NCBI GenBank assembly: GCA_030642885.1
Contig: DAOWMX010000154.1
Span: 1-5,686 of the forward strand
Origin: Anaerolineales bacterium
GTDB lineage: Bacteria > Chloroflexota > Anaerolineae > Anaerolineales > E44-bin32
Direction of reading: 5' to 3'
DNA: 5,686 nucleotides
Part shown: in pieces, positions 1-5,084 of the stretch
Numbering within the stretch: the first letter of the stretch is position 1
How the letters are laid out: each line of letters begins with the position of its first letter
Program-made: the position numbers and the translations under genes
Notes under the pieces: generated by a model
Database searches by the model: none
The model's input: only the letters and a program-made list of their open reading frames with translations
Told to the model about the DNA's origin: nothing

Positions 1-1
1 C

Positions 2-145
2 GAGATTGTTTGCCCGCGGCACGGGGCGCATTTTGACTTACGAACGGGTAAGGCGCTGACGCTCCCCGCGGTCGTTGACATCCCTGCGTACCCGGTGAGG
101 GTGGAAGAAGGCGAGGTTTTAATCGGGCTGCCGGTGGAGGGGTAG
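2..145 (+). CDS. Rieske-type [2Fe-2S] ferredoxin, C-terminal part (5' end outside window)
   Basis: The open frame enters from the left edge and gives 47 residues before TAG at 143-145. It begins EIVCPRHGAHFDLRTGKAL, which contains the second Rieske cluster-binding box, C-P-x-H-G-x-x-F; Cys4 and His7 of the fragment would ligate one iron of the [2Fe-2S] centre. The following 'TLPAVVDIPAYPVRVEEGEV' stretch matches the C-terminal beta strands of small soluble Rieske ferredoxins (about 105 aa; the ferredoxin subunit of non-heme oxygenases or NirD-like proteins). Such proteins carry single electrons to a partner oxygenase or reductase in the cytoplasm. The first cluster box (CxH) and the start codon are upstream of the window, so the partner and subfamily cannot be decided. 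No convincing intrinsic terminator follows; the first hairpin downstream (181-202) belongs to a repeat and lacks a T-run. Confidence 0.85.
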   Translation, partial: EIVCPRHGAHFDLRTGKALTLPAVVDIPAYPVRVEEGEVLIGLPVEG

Positions 146-180
146 GGAATGGAGCGGTCATCGATTAACGAGGGGTTTTT

Positions 181-293
181 GGGCCGACACATGGGTCGGC
201 CCCTACGCGTGAAAAAGAGAGATGCCAGGCCGGCACGAGTCGGTCCTTGCGATTAAATTAGGCGATGTAGGGGTGCACCCAAGTGTGCGCCCG
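181..293. repeat. BIME-like repeat unit, copy A (two inverted REP hairpins)
   Basis: A 113-bp unit with two hairpins. Hairpin I (181-202) has perfect 8-bp arms GGGCCGAC / GTCGGCCC around a 6-nt loop and is followed by CTAC (203-206), that is GTAG at its foot on the minus strand. Hairpin II (271-292) has arms GGGTGCAC / GTGCGCCC (one T.G pair) and is preceded by GTAG (267-270) on the plus strand. Two REP-like hairpins thus point in opposite directions around a 60-bp core that includes GCGATTAAATTAGGC. It is matched by copy B (82 of 85 bp) and copy C (about 98 of 113 bp once a 22-bp duplication is removed). GTAG-plus-hairpin is the known recognition signature of RAYT transposases in E. coli; its use here is inferred from the neighbouring RAYT gene. 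Confidence 0.85.
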
Positions 294-299
294 ATCCAC

Positions 300-384
300 G
301 TGAATGAGAGAGATGCCAGGCCGGCATGAGTCGGTCCTTGCGATTAAATTAGGCGATGTAGGGGTGCACCCAAGTGTGCGCCCG
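300..384. repeat. BIME-like repeat unit, copy B (lacks hairpin I)
   Basis: 85 bp in direct orientation to copy A (209-293), with only three differences, at 305, 306 and 327. It keeps the core and hairpin II (362-383) with GTAG at 358-361, but lacks hairpin I. Its last base is directly next to the stop codon of the transposase gene (385-387, minus strand), so hairpin II sits immediately 3' of that gene and could act as a transcript-stabilising or weak terminator hairpin; no T-run is present. The near-identity of A and B suggests recent tandem duplication or local recombination. Confidence 0.85.
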
Positions 385-924
385 CTAAAACCCGCTCGTT
401 AAGCTATCAGGATTTTCCTTATCCAAGGACCATTTCAAAGGATTTTGATCGATATATACCCGAAAAGCATCCAGTTCTTCTTCATCTCTGATCACATGAT
501 CATAGAAACTACGTTGCCAGAGTCGACGACGGAAGGGATTCCACTGAAGGTCTTTCACACCACGGATGTATTCATTGGTAGTCATTGTCTTAAGCCATTG
601 GATGACATCGGATAATGAAGGATTGGCTTCAATCTTTTGATCCAGTCATGGATAGTTGTCTTTTGGTTTATTGAATAAAAGATAATGTAGGTGATTGGGC
701 ATAATTATGTGTGCATCGTCTTGAAAGCCCTGGAATTTGGAAGGAACCTTAAGCAACCAATGCTCAACCATTCTCCCAGCGGCGTTCAGAAGCATGGTAT
801 CGTCCCGAATCTCACCGAATAGGGAAATCCGGTCTTTCGTGCAGATTGTGATGAAGTAAGCACCAGGTTGCGAGTAATCGAATTCTGTATGCCGTGGTGA
901 GCGGCGATTCTTGAAATTTGTCAT
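385..924 (-). pseudogene. REP-associated tyrosine transposase (RAYT, Y1/IS200-like HUH family), interrupted by one in-frame TGA
   Basis: The minus-strand frame from ATG at 924-922 to TAG at 387-385 spans 178 sense codons plus one in-frame TGA at 648-646 (codon 93). The first half has the family N-terminus (FDYSQPGAYFITICTKDR, residues 15-32, then LFGEI) and the metal-binding HUH motif HIIMPNHLH with His78 and His80. The second half, in the same frame, reads DVIQWLKTMTTNEYIRGVK, then LWQRSFYDHVIRDEEEL and YIDQNPLKW; Tyr157 aligns by recall with the catalytic Tyr of E. coli TnpA-REP. The enzyme nicks and joins single-stranded DNA at REP hairpins. The total length is normal for the family and no other lesion is seen, so the nonsense change looks recent. 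It separates the HUH site from the nucleophile, so a 92-aa product would be inactive. Restart at the ATG at 585-583 would give only a 66-aa C-terminal piece. Repeat units flank the gene. An AG-rich stretch (GAGGGGG) lies about 10 nt before the start. Readthrough or sequence error is possible. Confidence 0.88.
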
Positions 925-975
925 CGGGCGATGGCCCCCTCATCAGTTCGATAGATGTAAGTGGATTGTTGAACG

Positions 976-1002
976 ATTGTATCTATTTTAAGATATTGTC
1001 AA
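976..1002 (-). promoter_or_regulatory. Candidate promoter for the RAYT gene
   Basis: On the minus strand a perfect -35 box TTGACA (1002-997) is followed after 15 bp by TACAAT (981-976), one base off the -10 consensus. This would start transcription near 969, about 45 nt before the transposase ATG. The spacer is shorter than the preferred 17 bp, so the call is tentative. It lies in the AT-rich 120-bp segment between the gene and repeat copy C. Confidence 0.35.
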
Positions 1003-1045
1003 CTGTAAGGGAACTCGAATGCTTGACATTTACCAGAATATTAGC

Positions 1046-1180
1046 GGGCCGACACATGGGTCGGTCCCTACGCGTGAATAAGAGAGATTCTACGCGTGAA
1101 TAAGAGAGATTCTGTGTTGGCACGGGTCGGTCCTTGTGATTAAATTAGGCGTTGCAGGGGCGCACCCAAATTTGCGCCCG
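1046..1180. repeat. BIME-like repeat unit, copy C (with internal 22-bp duplication)
   Basis: Same orientation as copies A and B, on the other side of the transposase gene. Hairpin I is 1046-1067 (GGGCCGAC / GTCGGTCC, one G.T pair) followed by CTAC at 1068-1071. Hairpin II is 1158-1179 with perfect 7-bp arms GGGCGCA / TGCGCCC. The foot tetranucleotide before hairpin II is GCAG (1154-1157) rather than GTAG. Removing the 22-bp tandem duplication leaves 113 bp, exactly the length of copy A. Compensatory change is visible: the T.G wobble in hairpin II of copies A and B is a C-G pair here, so base pairing is conserved, which supports a structure-dependent function. Confidence 0.85.
1068..1111. repeat. 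Perfect 22-bp tandem duplication inside repeat copy C
   Basis: Two identical 22-bp units, 1068-1089 and 1090-1111, each beginning CTACGCGTGAATAAGAGAGA and ending TT. The duplication places a second CTAC (GTAG on the minus strand) at 1090-1093. Copies A and B have a single version of this segment, so the duplication is specific to copy C. Replication slippage is the simplest explanation. Confidence 0.9.
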
Positions 1181-1181
1181 T

Positions 1182-1230
1182 TACGCGTGAAGGAGAGAGA
1201 CCGTGGTGTAATTACGGGTCAGCCCCACGG
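1182..1230. repeat. Degenerate fourth repeat fragment with terminal hairpin
   Basis: Immediately after copy C the sequence restarts with TACGCGTGAAGGAGAGAGA, close to the segment after hairpin I in copies A and C, and later has ACGGGTC as in the copy C core. It is bounded by a short hairpin, CCGTGG (1201-1206) / CCACGG (1225-1230). It is best read as a decayed partial unit; the second half is too diverged to align confidently. Confidence 0.5.
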
Positions 1231-1264
1231 TTGGGAAATGGAGATGATAAACTAGCGAATCTCG

Positions 1265-1293
1265 TTCACAGGTAACGGGAAATCGGTTATCAT
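1265..1293 (+). promoter_or_regulatory. Candidate sigma70-type promoter of the PPDK gene
   Basis: TTCACA (1265-1270) is five of six matches to the -35 consensus, and TATCAT (1288-1293) is five of six to the -10 consensus, separated by exactly 17 bp. Transcription would begin near 1300 and give a leader of about 80 nt. An inverted repeat, ATGATAA (1244-1250) and TTATCAT (1287-1293), brackets the -35 box and overlaps the -10 box. The site lies after the last repeat fragment and before the gene, where a promoter is needed. Confidence 0.5.
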
Positions 1294-1379
1294 ATCTCTT
1301 TGTGCGCCGTGACCGCGAACTTGGTGGACGCGGCGTGTTCAATATATGCAGTCATCCTAAACGAAAGAGGATTATCAAC

Positions 1380-4115
1380 ATGGCAGAAAAATGGGTTTAC
1401 CTATTCGATGATGTCGACAAGGCAGAGAAGAAGGCTGGTTCGTGGGAGGGTGTGCGAGCTCTCCTTGGAGGCAAAGGCGCCAATCTTGCGGATATGACCC
1501 GCATCGGTGTGCCGGTTCCACCGGGGTTTACCGTAACGACTGAAGCTTGCAACGCTTTTCTCGCGCATGACAAAACTCTCCCAGATGGACTATGGGATCA
1601 AGTTTTGGAGGCGATCAAGGCGGTCGAGAAGAAGAGCGGCAAAGTCTTTGGCGATGCGAAGAATCCGCTCCTGGTTTCCTCCCGTTCGGGGGCGAAGTTC
1701 TCCATGCCGGGCATGATGGATACGGTCCTGAACCTGGGGATGAACGACAAGTCGGTGGAGGGGATGATCGAACTTACCGGCGATGCACGTTTTGTTTATG
1801 ACTCCTACCGGCGATTGGTCCAGATGTTTGGTTCCGTCGTGTTGGGGATAACGGATACGGCTTTTGAGGAGCCGATGGATGAATACAAGGAGGAGAGGGG
1901 ACTGAAGCTGGATACGGAACTCGAAGCCGAGGATTGGAAGGCGATCACCGAGATGTTTAAGAAAGTGATCAAAAAGGATAAAGGCTTTGAATTTCCGCAG
2001 GATCCCTTTGAGCAGCTGCGTCTTTCTATTGAGGCTGTTTTTGGGTCATGGTTCGGGAAGCGGGCTGTGGATTACCGCAATGCTGCGGGGATAAGCCACG
2101 ATCTCGGAACCGGCGTGAATATCATGACGATGGTCTTTGGGAACATGGGCGATGATTCCGGAACGGGCGTCGCCTTCACGCGTAATCCGGCTACGGGCGA
2201 GCGAAAAATCTACGGCGATTATCTGCTCAACGCGCAGGGCGAGGATGTTGTTGCCGGTATTCGCAACACGAAGCCAATTGCCGATCTGGAGAAAGATCTG
2301 CCCGATGCTTATGCGACCTTTGTGGATATATGTGCGAAGCTAGAAGAACACTACAAGGAAATGCAGGACGTCGAGTTCACGATTGAACGCGGAAAGTTCT
2401 GGATGCTTCAGACGCGAGATGGGAAGCGCACTGCGAATGCGGCAATGCGGATCGCGATTGATTTTGTGGATGAGGGCATGATCAGTAAGGAAGAAGCTGT
2501 CCTTCGTATTACGCCGGATCAGGTCGACGCGCTGCTTCACCCACAATACGATCATCAAGCGCTTCAGAGCGCCCGCGACGAGGGAAAACGCTTCGCGAGC
2601 GGCGTGAATGCATCCCCGGGGGCGGCGGTCGGACGAGTGTATTTCGACGCTGATACCGCGGAAACCAAGGCGAAAGAGGAAGGGCAGGACGTGATCATGG
2701 TACGACCCTTCACCAAGCCAGACGACGTTCACGGCATGCTGGCCTCGAAAGGCATCCTCACGAGTGAGGGTGGTGCCACCAGCCACGCGGCCGTTGTCGC
2801 CCGCCAATTCGGCATTCCCTGTATTGTGGGCGCGTCTGAGATCAAGCTTGATCTTAAGAAACGTAATTTCACGGCGAATGACGTTACAGTTGAGGAAGGG
2901 GATTGGATCTCTGTCGACGGAACGACCGGCGAGGTTTTCCTGGGGCAGCTCCCGACGACGATGCCTTCCTTCGAAGAGCAGGAAGAGCTGCTCACGATAC
3001 TCTCTTGGGCGGATGAAATCACAGCCAGAGATGATGTGCGTGAAGGGCCAAAAGGATTCCCAACAAAGGGCTTGCAGGTTTGGGCAAACGCCGATTATCC
3101 GGCAGACGCCCGTCGGGCGCGCGATTACGGCGCGCAGGGCATTGGACTCTGCCGCACGGAGCACATGTTCTTCGAGCAGGAACGGTTGCCGATCGTGCAG
3201 CGCATGATCCTGGCGGATAGTTCGGAAGATCGTACGAAGGAACTCGACAAACTACTGCCCTTCCAGCGCAGCGATTTCGATGGTCTTTTCGAGGCGATGA
3301 CCGGGCTGCCGGTGATTGTCCGCCTGATAGACCCGCCTCTGCATGAGTTCCTACCCGATTTGATGGAGCTGGTTGAAGAGATCGCCACGATGCGGGCGAA
3401 GGGAGAGACAGAGGGCTTGAAGGAGAAGGAAGAACTGCTCGTCAGCGTGCAAAGTCTGCATGAATCGAATCCGATGATGGGGTTGCGCGGTGTGCGCTTG
3501 AGCATCGTCATGCCCGAGATCGTCGAGATGCAGGTGCGGGCGATATTCGAAGCGGCGGCGGATGTTAAGCTGAGGGGCTTCGATCCGCATCCGGAAGTGA
3601 TGATTCCGCTGACGGGCCATGTCAATGAGCTAATCGCGATCCAGCCACGGCTTGAAGAAATCGCCAGTGATGTTATGGAGAAGAAGGGTGTCGAGTTTGA
3701 GTATAAATTCGGCACGATGATCGAGATCCCACGAGCGGCGCTAACCGCCGAGGAGATCGCCAGCGTGGCCGAGTTCTTCTCCTACGGAACGAACGACCCG
3801 ACGCAGATGACCTTCGGATACAGTCGTGATGACGCCGAACGCAACTTCCTGTTAACGTATGTCGAGCAGGGCATCCTGCCGGTGAACCCCTTCCAGAGCA
3901 TCGATGGCGATGGAGTAGGGCGGCTGATGGAGATGTGCACGGCGGAGGGACGCAAGGCGCGTCCGGAATTAGAGGTGGGGATCTGCGGGGAGCATGGCGG
4001 CGACCCAGATTCGATTAAGCTGTGTCACAAGTACGGCTTGAACTATGTGAGCTGCTCGCCGTTCCGCGTACCGATTGCCCGCCTAGCCGCGGCGCATGCG
4101 GCGCTGGGGAAGTAA
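1380..4115 (+). CDS. ppdK: Pyruvate, phosphate dikinase (PPDK)
   Basis: 911-aa cytoplasmic enzyme catalysing ATP + Pi + pyruvate <-> AMP + PPi + PEP, used in glycolysis or gluconeogenesis. The N-terminal ATP-grasp domain (about 1-360) has GGKGANLADM (Lys32), SGAKFSMPGMMDT and MLQTRDGKRT (Arg346). The swivelling phosphohistidine domain (about 410-520) carries TSEGGATSHAAVVAR with catalytic His469 and a Thr467 that could be the target of a PPDK regulatory kinase/phosphorylase. The C-terminal PEP/pyruvate barrel (about 540-905) has GIGLCRTEHMFF (Arg592), RLIDPPLHEFLP (Arg648), TMIEIPRA (Glu782), GTND (Asn805) and GICGEHGGDP with the acid/base Cys869. All catalytic residues known from the Clostridium symbiosum enzyme seem present, so it should be active. 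The length is slightly above the usual 870-900. ATG 1380 is chosen because AAAGAGG (1364-1370) lies 9 nt upstream and the family N-terminus begins here; a GTG at 1302 would add 26 residues unlike the family and lie at the predicted transcript start. Oddity: Pro807 replaces the usual Leu in GTNDLTQ. The gene appears monocistronic, with its own promoter and terminator. Confidence 0.97.
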   Translation: MAEKWVYLFDDVDKAEKKAGSWEGVRALLGGKGANLADMTRIGVPVPPGFTVTTEACNAFLAHDKTLPDGLWDQVLEAIKAVEKKSGKVFGDAKNPLLVSSRSGAKFSMPGMMDTVLNLGMNDKSVEGMIELTGDARFVYDSYRRLVQMFGSVVLGITDTAFEEPMDEYKEERGLKLDTELEAEDWKAITEMFKKVIKKDKGFEFPQDPFEQLRLSIEAVFGSWFGKRAVDYRNAAGISHDLGTGVNIMTMVFGNMGDDSGTGVAFTRNPATGERKIYGDYLLNAQGEDVVAGIRNTKPIADLEKDLPDAYATFVDICAKLEEHYKEMQDVEFTIERGKFWMLQTRDGKRTANAAMRIAIDFVDEGMISKEEAVLRITPDQVDALLHPQYDHQALQSARDEGKRFASGVNASPGAAVGRVYFDADTAETKAKEEGQDVIMVRPFTKPDDVHGMLASKGILTSEGGATSHAAVVARQFGIPCIVGASEIKLDLKKRNFTANDVTVEEGDWISVDGTTGEVFLGQLPTTMPSFEEQEELLTILSWADEITARDDVREGPKGFPTKGLQVWANADYPADARRARDYGAQGIGLCRTEHMFFEQERLPIVQRMILADSSEDRTKELDKLLPFQRSDFDGLFEAMTGLPVIVRLIDPPLHEFLPDLMELVEEIATMRAKGETEGLKEKEELLVSVQSLHESNPMMGLRGVRLSIVMPEIVEMQVRAIFEAAADVKLRGFDPHPEVMIPLTGHVNELIAIQPRLEEIASDVMEKKGVEFEYKFGTMIEIPRAALTAEEIASVAEFFSYGTNDPTQMTFGYSRDDAERNFLLTYVEQGILPVNPFQSIDGDGVGRLMEMCTAEGRKARPELEVGICGEHGGDPDSIKLCHKYGLNYVSCSPFRVPIARLAAAHAALGK

Positions 4116-4151
4116 AATCCCCATACAATCTATGTGGAAAAAACACTGGAG

Positions 4152-4180
4152 AGGCTGTCCTAAAAGGGGCAGCCTTTTTT
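4152..4180 (+). terminator. Rho-independent terminator of the PPDK gene
   Basis: A 9-bp stem, AGGCTGTCC (4152-4160) with GGGCAGCCT (4167-4175) including one T.G pair, closes a 6-nt loop and runs straight into TTTTTT (4175-4180). It lies about 37 nt after the PPDK stop. An A-run at 4138-4143 upstream makes weak termination in the opposite direction conceivable. Confidence 0.9.
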
Positions 4181-4264
4181 ATTTCCCCTTCGAGTGAGCG
4201 GAGTAATTTGCGGGAGGTGCGATTAAATCTATTGTGTGCGCGTTTTTCTTCCCCTCAAGGGTAC

Positions 4265-4340
4265 GCCCGGAGCTGAACCTCCGGGCTCAAAGCGAAAGGG
4301 TGCGGAGAACCCTCGGTGACAGCCCGAAGGGGTTCTGCAC
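4265..4340. repeat. Two-hairpin repeat, first copy
   Basis: It opens with a hairpin GCCCGGAG (4265-4272) / CTCCGGGC (4279-4286), continues with TCAAAGCGAAAGGGTGC, and has a second imperfect inverted repeat around 4300-4312 / 4330-4340 (AGAACCC pairs with GGGTTCT, flanked by GTGC and GCAC). The section 4279-4315 recurs at 4869-4905 with 34 of 37 identical bases in the same orientation. No T-run follows either hairpin, so it is not an obvious terminator. Confidence 0.6.
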
Positions 4341-4415
4341 TAAGTCCGTCAATTTATTGAGGGGCGGATTACGGTGAACGGGTATTTTCCGTGTAGTAGA
4401 TGGATCCCCGCTTGA

Positions 4416-4514
4416 TGTCATTCTGAGCGACCGTAGGAAGCGAAGAATCTCGTTCCTGGTAAGCAGTATCCGAACGTTTGAAGAACGAGATGCTTCACTT
4501 CGTTCAGCATGACA
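4416..4514. repeat. Long imperfect inverted repeat (TGTCATTCTGAGCGA family)
   Basis: The left arm (4416-4454) reads TGTCATTCTGAGCGA, then an 8-bp insertion relative to the other arm, then GAAGCGAAGAATCTCGTT. The right arm (4484-4514) is its approximate reverse complement, AACGAGATGCTTC ... CAGCATGACA. The roughly 30-nt loop (4455-4483) has no coding content. Sequences of this type recur between genes in several environmental bacterial phyla and are often mis-annotated as small Arg/Ser-rich proteins; no function is established here. Confidence 0.75.
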
Positions 4515-4592
4515 GGTTCCTGCTTGCTGTGATTCCTTCGCTGTTTCACGGGGCGCTCGAAATGGCATAAGGGCAAGGACTATTCTAACGCA

Positions 4593-4763
4593 TGTCATTT
4601 CGAACCCCTGTAGGGGTGAGAAATCCCTGATGCGGTCCAATTTAATATGCGAATCTTTGGAAAAGAGGTATTCCCTTCTTCATCGAAGAGGATCTCTACA
4701 GTATCGTAGTAGGGATTTCTCGCGGAGTTTGTCCTGAGTGGAACCGAAGGGCTCGAAATGACA
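4593..4763. repeat. Long inverted repeat with 82-bp core (TGTCATTTCGA family), MITE-like
   Basis: The left arm (4593-4628) begins TGTCATTTCGAACCCC and ends GAGAAATCCCT. The right arm (4711-4763) is AGGGATTTCTCGC ... GCTCGAAATGACA, its reverse complement apart from about 16 extra bases (GTTTGTCCTGAGTGGA region) in the middle. The arms enclose 82 bp (4629-4710) with no gene. A small remnant of the right-arm end, GCTCGAAATGGCA, is also present at 4555-4567. Transposase-less element or extragenic palindrome are both possible. Confidence 0.7.
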
Positions 4764-4788
4764 GTTGGAGGTGAAATGTTCCGCATCG

Positions 4789-4825
4789 TGTCGTTTCGAA
4801 CCCCCGGAGGGGATGAGAAATCCCT
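4789..4825. repeat. Solo arm copy of the TGTCATTTCGA repeat
   Basis: 37 bp starting TGTCGTTTCGAACCCCC and ending GATGAGAAATCCCT, in direct orientation to the left arm at 4593-4628 and separated from the right arm (4711-4763) by only 25 bp. It makes the arrangement left arm, right arm, left arm, so 4711-4825 could form an alternative hairpin to 4593-4763. Confidence 0.7.
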
Positions 4826-4868
4826 GAGACGACTCGAATTATGCTCAAGAATCGAGGAGATTGCTTCG

Positions 4869-4905
4869 CTCCGGGCTCAAAGCAAAAGGGTGCGAAGCAC
4901 CCTCG
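4869..4905. repeat. Second copy of the CTCCGGGCTCAAAGC repeat
   Basis: Direct repeat of 4279-4315 at a 590-bp distance, with three mismatches (A4884 for G, and two within the hairpin region). Here the end forms a perfect hairpin, AGGGTGC (4887-4893) / GCACCCT (4897-4903) with a 3-nt GAA loop, which is imperfect in the first copy. It is preceded by GAGATTGCTTCG, a motif often joined to such repeats. Confidence 0.6.
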
Positions 4906-4940
4906 TTGTCATCAGGTAGATAGCGTAGTACTTTTGTCGA

Positions 4941-4972
4941 GTGACACTTTTTAGTAAGGTGAATATACTAAA
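4941..4972 (+). promoter_or_regulatory. Candidate promoter of the lipoprotein gene with overlapping dyad
   Basis: GTGACA (4941-4946, five of six to -35) and TATACT (4964-4969, five of six to -10) are 17 bp apart. A perfect inverted repeat, TTTAGTA (4950-4956) and TACTAAA (4966-4972) with a 9-bp gap, covers the spacer and the -10 box and would be well placed as a repressor operator; no regulator is identified. Transcription from about 4976 would give a leader of about 109 nt. Confidence 0.45.
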
Positions 4973-5084
4973 TCTGTGTTTTTGTTAGCGCAAAGCTCAT
5001 ATTGGTGTCACAAATGGAAACCAACACCGTTATATATATGAAAATCCCAATCAAGGGTATTCACACGAGATCGGAGGATTGACG

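Larger units (their letters stand above)
4181..5084. other. Gene-free spacer with a compound repeat island
   Basis: About 900 bp between the PPDK terminator and the lipoprotein start with no credible gene. Frames that are open here (for example minus strand 4640-4287 and 4786-4595) are translations of the repeats, have low-complexity Arg/Ser-rich products and lack family resemblance. 4181-4264 holds nothing recognised. 4265-4905 is almost wholly repeats, listed separately. 4906-5084 holds the promoter candidate and leader of the next gene. Confidence 0.75.

Noticed and set aside
181..384. Repeats A and B considered as a CRISPR array
   Set aside because: Only two long units with a 6-bp gap, each with two internal hairpins and no unique spacers; the structure is that of REP/BIME elements.
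646..648. Reassigned TGA (tryptophan or selenocysteine) as explanation for the transposase stop
   Set aside because: The long PPDK gene uses TGG for its tryptophans and contains no in-frame TGA; the stop lies in the variable linker, not at a catalytic residue, and no selenocysteine insertion element is evident.
1023..1028. Perfect TTGACA on the plus strand before repeat copy C
   Set aside because: The position 17 bp downstream falls in the GC-rich hairpin I with no -10 box.
1257..1267. 11-bp match (GAATCTCGTTC) between the PPDK promoter region and the repeat at 4445-4455
   Set aside because: A few 11-bp matches are expected by chance in a window of this size, and the match does not extend.
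1302..1379. GTG start extending PPDK by 26 residues
   Set aside because: The ATG at 1380 has a good Shine-Dalgarno sequence and matches the family N-terminus; the extension would begin at about the predicted transcript start and has no family resemblance.
2340..3164. Minus-strand open frame of 274 aa inside the PPDK gene
   Set aside because: Fully antisense to conserved PPDK codons, no recognisable domain; typical shadow of a long coding sequence.
4287..4640. Minus-strand open frame of 117 aa containing CHAERSEASRSS and LRFLRSLRMTS
   Set aside because: It is the translation of the TGTCATTCTGAGCGA inverted repeat and its flank; this peptide signature recurs in databases as spurious proteins from such repeats. 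No homologous domain and no convincing ribosome binding site.
4595..4786. Minus-strand open frame of 63 aa (SSPSVPLRTNSARNP)
   Set aside because: It reads through the arms and core of the TGTCATTTCGA repeat; it is a by-product of repeat sequence.
5002..5028. Short inverted repeat GGTGT/ACACC in the lipoprotein leader, considered as a riboswitch or operator
   Set aside because: Only 5 bp of pairing, no recognisable aptamer features; compatible with chance.
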